The notes under the pieces were generated by a model. That model was not told the DNA's origin. It worked only from the letters and a program-made list of their open reading frames with translations, and ran no database searches. A program made the position numbers and the translations under genes. Shown piece by piece: positions 63,296 through 64,000 of a stretch of 64,000 bases of DNA. Source of the stretch: Enterovibrio sp045679545 (lineage in GTDB: Bacteria; Pseudomonadota; Gammaproteobacteria; Enterobacterales; Vibrionaceae). Location: the NCBI RefSeq assembly GCF_045679545.1, contig NZ_CP166194.1, positions 1,798,001 through 1,862,000 of the forward strand. Reading direction: 5' to 3'. Position 1 is the first letter of the stretch; every line of letters starts with the position of its first letter.

Positions 63296-64000
63296 ATGGT
63301 TAATCAGAAGCGGATCCTAGTGGTGGATGACGATTTAGAAATCCGCGAACTGCTTCAGGAATACTTGTCCAAATCCGGTTATAGCGTCACAACGGCGCAA
63401 AACGGACAAGAAATGAAAGCCAAGCTTGCTGTGCAGTATCCCGACCTTATTCTTCTCGATGTCATGCTACCGGGTGACGACGGCTTTACGCTGTGTAAAT
63501 ACGTTCGACAGGATTCCAGTGTCCCGATCATTATGCTGACGGCGGTATCTGATGAAATGGATCAGATCATTGGGCTAGAGCTCGGGGCGGACGATTACAT
63601 TGCCAAGCCGTTTAGTCCGAGGCAGCTTATCGCGCGAATTCGTGCCTTGCTTCGCCGCACACAGCAGCTACAAGAAACCACCATGTCGAAGCCAAAAGCA
63701 ATTCGCTTTGCACAATGGCGACTTGACCCTGTCAGTCAACGTCTCAACCATCAAGTCACAGGGCAAGATGTGGAAATGACATCTGCCGATTTTGCACTGC
63801 TGATGCTGTTTATCGAAAACCCACACACCATGCTGGATCGCAATGCCATTTCTAATGCAACGCGAGGCCGAGAAGCGCAGCCGCAAGAGCGCGGGATTGA
63901 TGTGCAAGTCAGTCGTCTTCGCCAACGTCTAAAAGACAACGGTCGTCAATCCACCATCATCAAAACGGTTCGCGGTAACGGCTACATTTTCGTTGCAGAT
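63296..64000 (+). CDS. OmpR/PhoB-family response regulator (partial, runs off right edge)
   Basis: The first 235 residues. The receiver opens RILVVDDDLEIRELLQEYL; the phosphoacceptor aspartate is in LILLDVMLPGDDGF, Thr in IIMLTA and Lys in DDYIAKPFSPRQL. The C-terminal winged helix is nearly complete: FALLMLFIENPHTMLDRN, VDVQVSRLRQRLKD-type sequence (here IDVQVSRLRQRLKD) and TVRGNGYIF. The stop lies beyond the window, probably within a few codons; a sensor kinase gene is likely next. It is divergent from the large RTX gene, so it could regulate it, but this is conjecture. Confidence 0.93.
   Translation, partial: MVNQKRILVVDDDLEIRELLQEYLSKSGYSVTTAQNGQEMKAKLAVQYPDLILLDVMLPGDDGFTLCKYVRQDSSVPIIMLTAVSDEMDQIIGLELGADDYIAKPFSPRQLIARIRALLRRTQQLQETTMSKPKAIRFAQWRLDPVSQRLNHQVTGQDVEMTSADFALLMLFIENPHTMLDRNAISNATRGREAQPQERGIDVQVSRLRQRLKDNGRQSTIIKTVRGNGYIFVAD

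Overview
The window looks like a chromosomal segment of a marine gamma-proteobacterium of the family Vibrionaceae, possibly a Grimontia/Enterovibrio-like lineage. This is inferred from the napFDABC operon divergent from narQP, the TcyP cystine carrier, CheV, a cry-DASH photolyase, a LapA/BapA-like giant adhesin and an intergenic repeat opening with GTATACCC that I associate with vibrios. The species cannot be fixed from sequence alone. A position on the second chromosome is plausible (napFDABC/narQP lie there in Vibrio cholerae) but unproven. I see no rRNA, tRNA, CRISPR array, prophage or transposase.

Layout. 0.26-5 kb: a CitA/DcuS-type two-component pair, an AlkA-like DNA glycosylase and an unrecognised membrane protein with a coiled coil and a winged-helix-like tail. 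5-12 kb: a coiled-coil lipoprotein, a long AT-rich intergenic region, tcyP with a CoA-disulfide-reductase-like flavoprotein, and a gabD-type aldehyde dehydrogenase. 11.9-14.2 kb: a small accessory patch (GNAT, ASCH, cupin, LacA-like acetyltransferase) whose gene borders resemble integron cassette recombination sites. 14.6-19 kb: two small hypothetical proteins and a TAXI-type TRAP transporter. 19-33 kb: cheV, a 10.3-kb adhesin gene with a LapG-type TAAG cleavage motif, and the divergent TolC-like and OmpA-like genes. 33-39.8 kb: a cry-DASH photolyase, a small lipase-like hydrolase, a YjiH-family membrane protein, a nucleotidyltransferase-like protein and small hypotheticals. 39.9-46.8 kb: periplasmic nitrate reductase and its NarQ/NarP regulators, with a NarP 7-2-7 site and an FNR-like site between the divergent operons. 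47-64 kb: two RTX proteins that share a DUF4114-like module, separated by a POT peptide transporter, a Bcr/CflA pump, ribA, an acetyltransferase, a patatin, a 30-residue membrane peptide and an NSS transporter with its MetS-like small subunit. A partial OmpR-type regulator runs off the right edge.

How the genes work together. The clearest functional unit is nitrate respiration: NarQ senses nitrate/nitrite, NarP binds upstream of napF, NapC passes quinol electrons to NapB and NapA. The second theme is type I secretion. Three calcium-binding secreted proteins (about 3,440, 890 and 1,340 residues) fill about 27% of the window, but only the outer-membrane TolC-like part of an exporter is here; the ABC and membrane-fusion subunits and the LapD/LapG control proteins must lie elsewhere. 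The most original material is the duplicated cysteine-containing module in the 890-residue RTX protein, the module shared by the two RTX proteins, and the cassette-like patch around the cupin and ASCH genes.
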